This document shows positions 44,396 to 57,169 of a stretch of DNA of 64,000 nt, in pieces. This DNA comes from Flavobacteriales bacterium (lineage in GTDB: Bacteria; Bacteroidota; Bacteroidia; Flavobacteriales_E; Vicingaceae). How positions within the stretch are numbered: the first letter of the stretch is position 1; each line of letters begins with the position of its first letter. Below the pieces are notes generated by a model. It was not told the origin of the DNA. It searched no databases and saw only the letters and a program-made list of their open reading frames with translations. The translations under genes and the position numbers were made by a program. Location: assembly GCA_905339165.1 (NCBI GenBank), contig CAJPFH010000012.1, positions 62,001 to 126,000 of the forward strand, written 5' to 3'.

Positions 44396-46267
44396 CTAAT
44401 TCAAAAAACCCCACCATAATCCAACCCTCAAAGCCCTTCCTGAATTTGGATAATAGGGAACTGACATAAAATTATATCCATTCATGCCGGCATTAGCGTG
44501 TTCATACTTTATAAAACATTTTACCCTCTTTATTTTTACATTCATAAACAAATCTATGTAGGGATAATTACCAACTTCCATTTCATTTTGCAAATAAAAC
44601 ATGCCAGTAGCAGGCATATATCCATATCCGTAGTATTTTGAATAATAAAACACATCTGCTCCAACCTGCAATAATAAAGCCGACTTAAATAATTTGCTAC
44701 TATAAAACAAACTGGTTACGCTAACCACATTTGGAATAGGCACAATATTCTTCTCACTGATAGACTGATAGTATATATGTGGGAACAAATTCAATCTCCA
44801 CCACTTTAATTTTCCCGAAATACCCACTTTAAAAGAATACAAATCATACAAATATTGCTTAGGGTAACCATACGCATCAATATAAAAAATATTTCTCATC
44901 GAAATTCCCTGCACATACGTATTAAGCGAAAACCGATTTAACAAATACCCTAAACAACCCGAATAAAAATTTCTCTTGCTAAAATCATTGTACTCCCAAT
45001 CAAAATGATTAGAATAATATCTCTTCAAAAAAAAAGGAGCCTCCTCGTTTCTAATTTCTACGTTAAAATACCCCTTACCCATCTTATTCCTAATCTCCAT
45101 ATTAGATTTTACTTCAAAATCACCTTTGTTATACCCATCAATAACAGTTTTAGCATTTGCATCAAAAACAAAATAATCCCGATGTGTACTCCATGTTACT
45201 CCGGTATAAATATTATTAAAATTTGTATCAGTAATCCAATTTTGGTTGTGTCTCCAAAATTCATATCCTCCCATAAATACAATATTATTCCCCCCTCCAA
45301 GATAAATATTAGTTTTTAGATTATTATTCAACGGATTTACAGAAATAATATCATTAGTCTTTATAGAATCAATAAATACAGCATCATAATAACCACTATT
45401 CGGGTATAAATCCTCATACCTCCTTATGCTCTTATTGTAAGTAAATTCATGGGCAAACTTTAATCGATATAATGAGGCCGATGCAGAATCAGAACGGATT
45501 CTAAAAACACCTAACTGCTGTATCACTTTCAAATTTCTTCTAATACCAGTAGTTTTTGCCTTATTTAAATCAACGTCTAATCTTGTTTCTAGCAACTCTC
45601 TATTTTCAAAAACATCACCATAGAAATCATCTAAATACCTAATACCACCATTTTCAGAAGATTTTAAATTATCCTCGCCAATAATTAATCCAGAAGCATA
45701 TCTCTTATTTTTAGTCGTATAATGAGTGGAAATAAAAAATCCTGTAACATCTGTTTTTTGTCCGGCATAAAATCCGGTAGAATTTATTTTATTAAAACCA
45801 AAAGCAATATTAAAAAGAGGTAAAAAATTTTGGCTATGAAAAATATTCAAAGTCTGCTCCGCCTTGTACCCATTTGTATACTGAATAGAAGTAAATGGCC
45901 TATTCACCGAATAAAAATCACATCGCTTAAATGTATAAACATCAAAAGCAGACAAAAAAGAAGATTGTATAAGATTTCCTGTAAAAAAATTAAAATTATA
46001 AGCAGGCGAACCAATATTACCTAAACTTATAAAAGGAAACTCATTATTAAAAAATTTATATCTCTGAAAATTATCTAACGAGAAAAGAAACGTATCACTC
46101 TCCCACCTCTCCTCATCCAAATCTAATAATATCCCCTCTTCAGATATCATTTTCACCAAAAGAGAGTCACCTTTTATAATGGTATCATAAACCACTTGCG
46201 ATGAAAGACTGAGCGTGTTTATCAGCAAAACAAGAAAAAAAGAAAAAGACAAAATTCTATTTTTCAC
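44396..46267 (-). CDS. Putative outer-membrane porin (Porin_10-like)
   Basis: A 623-residue protein with a signal peptide (residues 1-23, ends SLSSQ). The mature part is a succession of amphipathic strands rich in Tyr, Phe and Asn (FFTGNLIQSSFLSAFDVYTF, GYKAEQTLNIFHSQNFLP, YNFMSVPYYPNSGRALRVGL), ending with WWGFLN, an aromatic C-terminus usual for barrels. The opening segment DTFLFSLDNFQRYKFFNNEF is what I recall from the Bacteroidota 'putative porin' family. Substrate unknown. It is downstream of the rRNA operon on the same strand but separated from 5S by a strong terminator. It is even more AT-rich than its neighbours. Confidence 0.78.
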   Translation of the reverse strand: MKNRILSFSFFLVLLINTLSLSSQVVYDTIIKGDSLLVKMISEEGILLDLDEERWESDTFLFSLDNFQRYKFFNNEFPFISLGNIGSPAYNFNFFTGNLIQSSFLSAFDVYTFKRCDFYSVNRPFTSIQYTNGYKAEQTLNIFHSQNFLPLFNIAFGFNKINSTGFYAGQKTDVTGFFISTHYTTKNKRYASGLIIGEDNLKSSENGGIRYLDDFYGDVFENRELLETRLDVDLNKAKTTGIRRNLKVIQQLGVFRIRSDSASASLYRLKFAHEFTYNKSIRRYEDLYPNSGYYDAVFIDSIKTNDIISVNPLNNNLKTNIYLGGGNNIVFMGGYEFWRHNQNWITDTNFNNIYTGVTWSTHRDYFVFDANAKTVIDGYNKGDFEVKSNMEIRNKMGKGYFNVEIRNEEAPFFLKRYYSNHFDWEYNDFSKRNFYSGCLGYLLNRFSLNTYVQGISMRNIFYIDAYGYPKQYLYDLYSFKVGISGKLKWWRLNLFPHIYYQSISEKNIVPIPNVVSVTSLFYSSKLFKSALLLQVGADVFYYSKYYGYGYMPATGMFYLQNEMEVGNYPYIDLFMNVKIKRVKCFIKYEHANAGMNGYNFMSVPYYPNSGRALRVGLWWGFLN

Positions 46268-46302
46268 TACCTTAAAATTAAAAAGTTGAATACAATGATA
46301 AA

Positions 46303-46335
46303 TAAAAAAGCCCTAACTATTTCTAGTTAGGGCTA
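46303..46335 (-). terminator. rRNA operon terminator
   Basis: AGCCCTAACTA (46309-46319) pairs with TAGTTAGGGCT (46324-46334) around TTTC; on the minus strand the stem is followed by a run of T. It lies 4 nt after the 5S gene. Confidence 0.92.
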
Positions 46336-46338
46336 AAA

Positions 46339-46448
46339 CTGGCAACGACATACTCTTCCAGGTGTTACCCTAGTACCATCTGCGCTGATGGGCTTAACTT
46401 CTCTGTTCGGAATGGAAAGAGGTGATCCCCACCGCTATAGTCACCATA
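46339..46448 (-). rRNA. rrf: 5S ribosomal RNA
   Basis: About 110 nt on the minus strand containing the conserved 5S core GGTGATCCCCACCG (plus-strand reading) and TTAAGCCCATCAGCGC on the RNA, with complementary ends. Last gene of the rRNA operon. Ends are estimated to within a few bases. Confidence 0.93.
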
Positions 46449-46504
46449 AGTCTTAAATATTTTAAAAGACATCAAAAGAAAGAAAAACCAAGAAAAAAAA
46501 TTTC

Positions 46505-49395
<2,891 letters not shown>

Positions 49396-49435
49396 TACAA
49401 AAAATTTTGTTTCTACAGGTTTTTCTTTCAAGATG

Positions 49436-49448
49436 TCAAAGAACGTTT
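49436..49448 (-). promoter_or_regulatory. boxA-like element before 23S
   Basis: AAACGTTCTTTGA on the RNA strand, 13 nt identical to the element in the 16S leader at 51368-51380. Position and resemblance to boxA suggest a NusB/S10 antitermination site. Confidence 0.5.
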
Positions 49449-49477
49449 AATACACAGCATGTGTGTAATAATTAAAG

Positions 49478-49551
49478 TGGAGAATATCGGATTCGAACCG
49501 ATGACCCCTAGCTTGCAAAGCTAGTGCTCTAGCCAGCTGAGCTAATCCCCC
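49478..49551 (-). tRNA. tRNA-Ala (anticodon TGC)
   Basis: 74 nt folding into a standard cloverleaf: acceptor GGGGGAT/ATTCTCC, D arm GCTCAG..GAGC, anticodon loop TTTGCAA with TGC, T arm GGTTCGAATCC. No CCA is encoded. It lies in the 16S-23S spacer between tRNA-Ile and 23S. Confidence 0.96.
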
Positions 49552-49562
49552 TTATGCAAGAG

Positions 49563-49636
49563 TAGTCCCGCGCGGATTTGAACCGCGGACCTCTACATTA
49601 TCAGTGTAGCGCTCTAACCAACTGAGCTACGGGACT
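49563..49636 (-). tRNA. tRNA-Ile (anticodon GAT)
   Basis: 74 nt cloverleaf: acceptor AGTCCCG/CGGGACT, anticodon loop CTGATAA with GAT, anticodon stem CTACA/TGTAG, T arm GCGGTTCAAATCCGC. No CCA encoded. First tRNA of the 16S-23S spacer, 11 nt from tRNA-Ala. Confidence 0.96.
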
Positions 49637-49748
49637 GTATAATAAGCACAATCATAGCTCTGTGAAGAGGCTCATACACTGAGCTTGCTTTGGGAAATAA
49701 ATAATGGAGAGAAGTGGCAAGTATCCAAAAGTATTGAGAAATACTCTA

Positions 49749-51275
<1,527 letters not shown>

Positions 51276-51367
51276 AAAAGAAATTTAATTATTTAAGTTT
51301 CTCAATAGCACGGACAATTGAATGACCGCAGGATACTTACCTTTATTTTGCTTCTTCTCCAATATTT

Positions 51368-51380
51368 TCAAAGAACGTTT
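51368..51380 (-). promoter_or_regulatory. boxA-like element in the 16S leader
   Basis: AAACGTTCTTTGA on the RNA strand, identical to the copy in front of 23S (49436-49448), about 90 nt before 16S. Confidence 0.5.
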
Positions 51381-51419
51381 CTTATGTTGAATCTAAGAAA
51401 TCATTTTTTTAATGGGCTG

Positions 51420-51427
51420 CAAAAGTA
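51420..51427 (-). promoter_or_regulatory. rRNA promoter P1, -7 box
   Basis: TACTTTTG followed by CAGCCCA on the minus strand, matching TAnnTTTG. About 145 nt before 16S. The same seven bases (TTTGCAGCCC core) recur at P2. Confidence 0.55.
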
Positions 51428-51431
51428 GACT

Positions 51432-51465
51432 TTTTTTTAATAAAAAACTTTTTTTAATAAAAAAC
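51432..51465 (-). repeat. 17-nt A/T tandem repeat upstream of rRNA P1
   Basis: Two exact head-to-tail copies of TTTTTTTAATAAAAAAC (plus strand; 51432-51448 and 51449-51465) just upstream of the P1 -7 box, at the place of the -33 and UP-element region. Confidence 0.85.
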
Positions 51466-51526
51466 TTTGTGCCTATTTTATTTGCCCCCCTACATTTTAT
51501 GAACGTAATTATTTTTTTGAGGGCTG

Positions 51527-51534
51527 CAAATGTA
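51527..51534 (-). promoter_or_regulatory. rRNA promoter P2, -7 box
   Basis: TACATTTG followed by CAGCCCTC on the minus strand, matching TAnnTTTG; 107 nt upstream of P1 and nearly identical to it around the start point. Confidence 0.5.
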
Positions 51535-51654
51535 ACAATGTTTTAATATGATTTAATTTTCTTGTAAAATATTTTTTGCCTTTTGATTTATTTTACTGCA
51601 AATCAGGTGATTTGTTTTTAATAAAGAGGGAATACTCTTTTTAAGATTTAAGAT

Positions 51655-52359
51655 TTAGGGAGTTGTTAAGGCTACAGGAATAATTTTTCCGTTTATGAAA
51701 GAGTGTGCATTTATTGCAAAGTCTCTGATAAATGTGGCCATTTCGTTAGCTTTTATTAAAGGCTTATAATTAGGAAAAGCCAACGAAAGCATTTCTGTTT
51801 GAACAGCCCCTAGTGCCAATGCATTACAGCTAATATTTTCATCTTTCAGCTCTTCTGCCAAACACTCTGTAAACACGGCTAATGCAGCTTTACTTGCACA
51901 GTAGTAAGATAATCCAGTGAATTTAGAAGAGCCTTGGAAGCCGCCCATACTTGAAATGTTTACGATGTGAGACTTTTTTTTCGATTTTCTCATTTTTGGC
52001 AATAATGATTTTATTAGGAATGTAGCTGCAAAAAAATTTGTATAAAATATGCTTAATGCTTCGCTATAACTAGTTTTTTCGAATGGCTTATTAATAAGTA
52101 GGCCTGCATTATTAATTAAAATATCAATTTGTTTTATATTATTTTTATCGAGTACTCTGAGGATATTTTCATGTTTTTTTATTTCAGACACATTATGTTT
52201 TATTGAAATTAGATTTTTTGTTCTATTTAGATTTTTTGTTTGTATATTGCTTCTAGAAATCGCAATTACCCTATAATCTAATTCAAGAAATTGCTTTGTT
52301 AATTCTAGTCCGATACCTTTTGATGCTCCGGTTATTAATACGGTATTTTTATTCTTCAT
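51655..52359 (-). CDS. Short-chain dehydrogenase/reductase
   Basis: A 234-residue NAD(P)-dependent oxidoreductase of the classical SDR family. Visible are the cofactor loop TGASKGIGLELT near residue 8, the structural NNAG motif (ILINNAGLLINKPF), and the catalytic Ser with YxxxK in NISSMGGFQGSSKF and YYCASKAALAVF. All catalytic residues are present. Substrate cannot be told from sequence; the family includes sugar, steroid and acyl reductases. It stands alone between the rRNA promoter region and a divergent gene at 52439. Confidence 0.88.
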   Translation of the reverse strand: MKNKNTVLITGASKGIGLELTKQFLELDYRVIAISRSNIQTKNLNRTKNLISIKHNVSEIKKHENILRVLDKNNIKQIDILINNAGLLINKPFEKTSYSEALSIFYTNFFAATFLIKSLLPKMRKSKKKSHIVNISSMGGFQGSSKFTGLSYYCASKAALAVFTECLAEELKDENISCNALALGAVQTEMLSLAFPNYKPLIKANEMATFIRDFAINAHSFINGKIIPVALTTP

Positions 52360-52438
52360 AAATGTTTGATTAAATCAATACACGGAAACAAAATACACGA
52401 AATTATCTTGTAATTTCGCTAATGTTAATTAAAATAAG

Positions 52439-53008
52439 GTGAGAAAAATTATTATTTTCTTGATGTTAATGAGTTTTGTTTCTTATGGATTTTCTCAATA
52501 TGTAGAAGAAAACACTAAAGAAAAACCGAAAAAAGAATATAAGTCTTCATTTTGGGAAAAAACATTTGTGGGCGGCAATTTTGGTTTAATGTTTGGAAAT
52601 GTAACATTGATTGATTTATCGCCAAATGTAGGTTATAATATTACTGAAACCTTTTCCGCTGGTTTGGGTGTTACTTACATGTATTTTAGTAATCGGTATT
52701 ACAACTACAGCACCAATATTTTCGGAGGAAGGGTATTTGCCAGACAAAAAATTTTAAACAGTTTTTTGCTACATGCGGAGTATGAAATATTAAACATGGA
52801 TTTATATAACAATTTAGATCGGAGGGTTGAACGAGTAAATTATCCAAGACTTTTAATTGGAGGGGGCATTAGACAAAACATAGGGGACCGTTCTTACTTT
52901 ATGTTGCTGATATTATTTAACGTACTAGACGATACGAATTACATTAACAAGTACTCTTTTCAGATGCCTAACCCGGATATAAGAATGGGTATAGCTATAG
53001 GATTTTAA
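52439..53008 (+). CDS. Small outer-membrane beta-barrel protein, hypothetical
   Basis: A 189-residue protein; start is GTG at 52439, giving a signal peptide (MRKIIIFLMLMSFVSYGFSQ). After a charged linker (ENTKEKPKKEYKSSF) come alternating strands with glycine and aromatic residues (FVGGNFGLMFGNVTLIDLSP, ETFSAGLGVTYMYFSNRYY, PRLLIGGGIRQNIGDRSY, DIRMGIAIGF) consistent with an eight-stranded barrel. No named family. It precedes the large amidase gene by 13 nt and is probably on the same transcript. Confidence 0.72.
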   Translation: MRKIIIFLMLMSFVSYGFSQYVEENTKEKPKKEYKSSFWEKTFVGGNFGLMFGNVTLIDLSPNVGYNITETFSAGLGVTYMYFSNRYYNYSTNIFGGRVFARQKILNSFLLHAEYEILNMDLYNNLDRRVERVNYPRLLIGGGIRQNIGDRSYFMLLILFNVLDDTNYINKYSFQMPNPDIRMGIAIGF

Positions 53009-53021
53009 AAATTTACTTTTT

Positions 53022-56000
53022 ATGAAACACTTTCTGCTTCTTATCTTTTTTATTTATTCAGTTTATTACGGATTTAGCATTCATTCTGATTTATGCCCTA
53101 AAAACAATTATTCTTTATTTTTTGAAGATGCATATAAGGAGTATCCTAATATTCCCAAAGGATTACTAGAGGCAGTTTCATATACCCAAACCCGTTTTGT
53201 TCATTTTACCGGAAGCCAGCCCACTGGTTGTGCAGATATGCCAAAAGCATATACTTTAATGGGACTAACTGTAGATGGAAAAAACTATTTTCGGAATAAT
53301 TTAACTTATATTTCTTCGCTTTCTGGTATCTCTGAGAAATTGATATTAGAAAATCCGAAAATATCTGTGTTGGCGTTTGCCAAAGCTTTTTCGATTCTAA
53401 AAAGTAAACTAAAAAATGATGGGTTAGAAAGCAACTTTGAAATTTTAAAGCAATTATCGGAGCTTCCTATGGGCGATTTACATAAAAATTTTGCAATGGA
53501 CTCTTATCTTTACGCTATTTACTGGTTTTTAACCAATCCTATCTGCGCTAAAGAGTATGGATTTCCAGAATATTCGCTAGATTATAAAAAGATTTTTGGT
53601 GAAAATTTTACTCTTTTTCAGTCAGAGAAAATAATGATTACAGAAGATAATATCACGAACGAAAAAGGAGAAAAGTACAAAGTTTCAAAAGACAAAATTT
53701 CTCCTGATTATCCATCGGCCATTTGGGACCCTGCTCCAAGTTGCAACTACAGTTCACGAAACGGTGTAGCCATTTCAGCCATTACTATTCATACCATTCA
53801 GGGGAGCTATGCAGGAGCCATTAGTTGGGCAAAAAACTGCAACTCTAACGTTTCGTACCACTACGTAATAAGGTCTATTGACGGACAAATTACACAAATG
53901 GTTTTAGAATCAAATAAAGCATGGCATGTGGGTTCTGAAAACCCATACACTATTGGTTACGAACATGAAGGGTATGTGAATCAGCCCGGTTGGTACACGA
54001 ATGCGATGTATAATGCATCGGCTGATTTAACAAAACACATCTGCAACAAAAATTATGGAATAAATCCGCTGAGGACCTTTCAGGGACCAGCCACTTCAGG
54101 ACTGAATCTACTTGGAAGTTGTATTCGAATAAAAGGACATCAGCACTACCCAAATCAAAATCACACAGACCCTGGTATATATTGGGATTGGGAAAAATAT
54201 TACCAGTTGATTAATAACAATCCGAGCGTAACCAATTACACTAATAACTCCGGCTCTTTTTACGATAGTGGAGGATCCAACGGAAACTATAGCAACGATG
54301 AACGAAAGTTATATTTGATACAACCTAACGGTGTTAACTCGGTTACTCTTTCGTTTAGTCAGTTTAACTTGGAAACCAACTGGGATTATTTGAGAATTTA
54401 CGATGGCAATAGCCTTTCTGCTCCTCTAATTGGTAAATACACAGGAACGAACTCTCCGGGTATAGTCACTTCAACTGGAAATTCATTGCTGGTAGAATTC
54501 AGATCCGACTGTGCTACTACAGCTTCGGGGTGGGCTGCTACCTGGACAAGTAATTTTAATCAACAACAAGATAGTGTTCCTCCCACTACCAGCATAAACA
54601 CCATTCCAAATTGGGTTACACAAGATTTTAATGTTGCTTTTACGGACCAAGATAATATAGGAGGAAGTGGACTCGAAAAAAGCTACTATCAGATACTGGA
54701 ATTTAACGGGATAGAATGGAGAGCCAACGAAACCCACGGTTTTTTTAGTGACAATTTTGATTTAAACATACACCCCGACTGGAGCATCGCTTCAGGCAAT
54801 TGGAGTATTCAAAACAGCCACTTAATGCAGAGCGATGAAGGAAACGGAAATACAAATATTTTTGCCTCCTTAAATCAAATGCTTTCGAACCGCTATTTAT
54901 ATCATTGGGTGGGAAAAATTGAAGGAGTTGGAACAAATCGGAGAGCCGGATTTCACTTTTTTTGCGATAATGCATCGCTTACCAATCGTGGTAATTCCTA
55001 CTTCGTTTGGTTTAGAGTAGACGATAATAAACTCCAATTTTATAAAGTGGTAAATGATGTTTTTTCTATGGTGCTTGACGTTCCCTACATCTTTACTCCA
55101 AACCAGTGGTACGATTTTAAAGTAATTTTTGACCGGATATCAGGAAAGATCTCCATGTACATCAATAATACGCTTAGTGCCAACTGGACAGATCCTAACC
55201 CTCACACTACAGGAAACCAAATTTCATTTAGAAGTGGAAACTGCAAGTACAGCGTAAACGATTTAAAGGTATATCGTTCCAGATATCCTAATGTTGTGGT
55301 AACTGTTGGATCTGGAAACACGAATGATTTACGATATCAAAACCCTAATCCAAGCACTCCTGCCGGTCGTATTAAATCTATTGTTGCCGACAGTGCAGGT
55401 AACTTATCGAATATTGCTTTTGTTGATGTAAATGTAGATTGGACATCTCCTTCTATTGTTGTTGTTAATGATGGTATAGGAAACGATATAGACACTACTT
55501 ATGTAACCAACGAACTTTCGGCAAACTGGGCTACTTCATTTGATACACATTCCGGAATAAGCAGCTACTATTACTCTGTAGGAACAAGCCCCGGAGATAG
55601 TAATGTTGTGGCATGGAAATATAACTGGAACTTTACCAGCACAACAGATACCGGCTTAACACTGAACTATAATCAAACCTATTACTACAATGTAAAATCT
55701 GTTAATGGGGCCGGTTTAATTTCTGTATTAAACAGTAGCAATGGTCAAACCGTTATACAACCTACTCTTCCACCAATGGCTAATTTCTCTACCTCTACAG
55801 TACAAGTTTGCGAAGGAGATCCGATAATTTTCTATAACAACTCTTTATATGCCACCAATTATCTGTGGAACTTTCAGGGAGGGAACCCTCTAACCAGTAC
55901 CGCTACAAACCCGAGTGTTCTCTACACTCAAAGCGGCAACTATGTTGTTGAATTAATTGCTTATGGCCCCGGAGGAAACGATACCCTTTTGCAAACCCTC

Positions 56001-56558
56001 TCTGTTAATGTAATTCATGCTCCGCTAGTTTCTTTTAATGCTATTGATACCTCCCTCTACTTGCCATCGGCTATTGCCGTTTTTAATAACACAACACAAA
56101 ATGCAAGTTCATGGTACTGGGACTTTGGAGACGGTTATACTTCTACGGATAAAAATCCATGGCACCAATACACTCAAGCAGGACTGTATACAGTGCAATT
56201 AACCGCATACAATGGAGTTTGCCCCAATAAAGATTTGTTGAAAACAGATTATATTAATGTAAACTATCCACTATCTGCCGAATCGATTGATACCGAAGAT
56301 TATTTGCACGTATTTCCTAATCCATTTATAAATGAAGTGTTTTTAACCCTAAACTCTTCGACAGAAAGTACTATCGAAATCTTTTTGAAAGACGTTACCG
56401 GTAAAATTCTTTGGATTAGCTCATATCACTGTGTAGCTGGCACAAACCACATCTCGATGCAAGAGAACTTTGAAAATATTTCGAAAGGCATTTACTTGTT
56501 AGATGTAAAAAATAAAGTTGGAAAAATTTATCGTTTTAAACTTATAAAAACCGAATAG
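53022..56558 (+). CDS. Large secreted N-acetylmuramoyl-L-alanine amidase with CUB, PKD and T9SS domains
   Basis: A 1178-residue secreted cell-wall hydrolase. After the signal peptide, residues 30-200 form a lytic-transglycosylase-like N-terminal domain (IPKGLLEAVSYTQTRFVHFT) whose usual catalytic ES is replaced by TQ. Residues about 240-400 are an Amidase_2 domain: AITIHTIQGSYAGAISW with a zinc histidine, YHYVIRSIDGQITQMV, AWHVGSENPYTIGYEHEG, and IKGHQHYPNQNHTDPG with the second His and Asp ligands. A CUB domain (SLLVEFRSDCATTASGW), a lectin-like sandwich, fibronectin-like and two PKD domains (SWYWDFGDGYTSTDKNPWHQ) and a type A T9SS tail (VFPNPFINEVFLTLNSSTES, ISKGIYLLDVKNKVGK) follow. Likely a surface or released muralytic enzyme acting on other bacteria or during growth. 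Confidence 0.88.
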   Translation: MKHFLLLIFFIYSVYYGFSIHSDLCPKNNYSLFFEDAYKEYPNIPKGLLEAVSYTQTRFVHFTGSQPTGCADMPKAYTLMGLTVDGKNYFRNNLTYISSLSGISEKLILENPKISVLAFAKAFSILKSKLKNDGLESNFEILKQLSELPMGDLHKNFAMDSYLYAIYWFLTNPICAKEYGFPEYSLDYKKIFGENFTLFQSEKIMITEDNITNEKGEKYKVSKDKISPDYPSAIWDPAPSCNYSSRNGVAISAITIHTIQGSYAGAISWAKNCNSNVSYHYVIRSIDGQITQMVLESNKAWHVGSENPYTIGYEHEGYVNQPGWYTNAMYNASADLTKHICNKNYGINPLRTFQGPATSGLNLLGSCIRIKGHQHYPNQNHTDPGIYWDWEKYYQLINNNPSVTNYTNNSGSFYDSGGSNGNYSNDERKLYLIQPNGVNSVTLSFSQFNLETNWDYLRIYDGNSLSAPLIGKYTGTNSPGIVTSTGNSLLVEFRSDCATTASGWAATWTSNFNQQQDSVPPTTSINTIPNWVTQDFNVAFTDQDNIGGSGLEKSYYQILEFNGIEWRANETHGFFSDNFDLNIHPDWSIASGNWSIQNSHLMQSDEGNGNTNIFASLNQMLSNRYLYHWVGKIEGVGTNRRAGFHFFCDNASLTNRGNSYFVWFRVDDNKLQFYKVVNDVFSMVLDVPYIFTPNQWYDFKVIFDRISGKISMYINNTLSANWTDPNPHTTGNQISFRSGNCKYSVNDLKVYRSRYPNVVVTVGSGNTNDLRYQNPNPSTPAGRIKSIVADSAGNLSNIAFVDVNVDWTSPSIVVVNDGIGNDIDTTYVTNELSANWATSFDTHSGISSYYYSVGTSPGDSNVVAWKYNWNFTSTTDTGLTLNYNQTYYYNVKSVNGAGLISVLNSSNGQTVIQPTLPPMANFSTSTVQVCEGDPIIFYNNSLYATNYLWNFQGGNPLTSTATNPSVLYTQSGNYVVELIAYGPGGNDTLLQTLSVNVIHAPLVSFNAIDTSLYLPSAIAVFNNTTQNASSWYWDFGDGYTSTDKNPWHQYTQAGLYTVQLTAYNGVCPNKDLLKTDYINVNYPLSAESIDTEDYLHVFPNPFINEVFLTLNSSTESTIEIFLKDVTGKILWISSYHCVAGTNHISMQENFENISKGIYLLDVKNKVGKIYRFKLIKTE

Positions 56559-56563
56559 AAAAA

Positions 56564-57169
56564 TTAGTTTTTTATGTTGCTGTTCACAAGACAACGATTA
56601 TTTCTCCAACTACCAAACCATTGTTCGTATGGCAAAATTTCACCGTTGCAATCAAGCGAATTTAATTTTTGGTCGCGGTAAATAATTTTCATCTTTCCCT
56701 CTAGAATATCAGAAATAACAACATTTTTTAGCTCATTGCAATTATATTCTTTTCCTATCTCTATGCCTTTTTTGTTATTAAAAAAATCCATTGCCAATGA
56801 TACACTATCAGGAATATAGCCTTCTTCTAACTTTCTTTTTTTATAACCGATGTAATTTCCTTTTTCGTGTGCTTTGCCCAATTTCCATGCTTTTTTTGCT
56901 CCTATACCGTGTGTAAGAACTGCCATCCAATAGGCGTGTCGGAAGGCATCTAGCTGACCTCCATTTTCTAGTGTATCGAGCAGATTTTGTTTTTTAATTT
57001 CTTGTGTAATTTGTAATGAATGCTTGGTTCCTTTATACGCCTTCTTAGCAACAAATGGATGAGAAATAACCCAACATTTTTCGGGGCGACTTAATTTGAA
57101 AAAAGATTTAAAATTTTGTGCAAAAAGGGAATTAGAAAAACTTAGAATAGCAAGAAAGAGAATTCTCAT
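56564..57169 (-). CDS. Secreted hypothetical protein, DUF6973-like
   Basis: A 201-residue protein with a signal peptide (MRILFLAILSFSNSLFAQ). The central block NGGQLDAFRHAYWMAVLTHG, with Asp, Arg and His in helices, followed by AWKLGKAHEKGNY and SLAMDFFNNKKGIEIG, resembles the DUF6973 family of unknown function. Conserved His and Asp could form a metal or catalytic site, but this is a guess. The start overlaps the mtgA stop by 4 nt, so the two are co-translated, which suggests a cell-wall link. The stop is 5 nt from that of the convergent amidase gene. Confidence 0.65.
   Translation of the reverse strand: MRILFLAILSFSNSLFAQNFKSFFKLSRPEKCWVISHPFVAKKAYKGTKHSLQITQEIKKQNLLDTLENGGQLDAFRHAYWMAVLTHGIGAKKAWKLGKAHEKGNYIGYKKRKLEEGYIPDSVSLAMDFFNNKKGIEIGKEYNCNELKNVVISDILEGKMKIIYRDQKLNSLDCNGEILPYEQWFGSWRNNRCLVNSNIKN

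Larger units (their letters stand above)
51276..51654 (-). other. rRNA leader and control region
   Basis: Gene-free region of about 380 nt upstream of 16S. From 16S outward it holds a boxA-like element, a -7 box (P1), a 17-nt tandem A/T repeat, a second -7 box (P2), and AT-rich DNA up to the end of the SDR gene. Confidence 0.7.
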
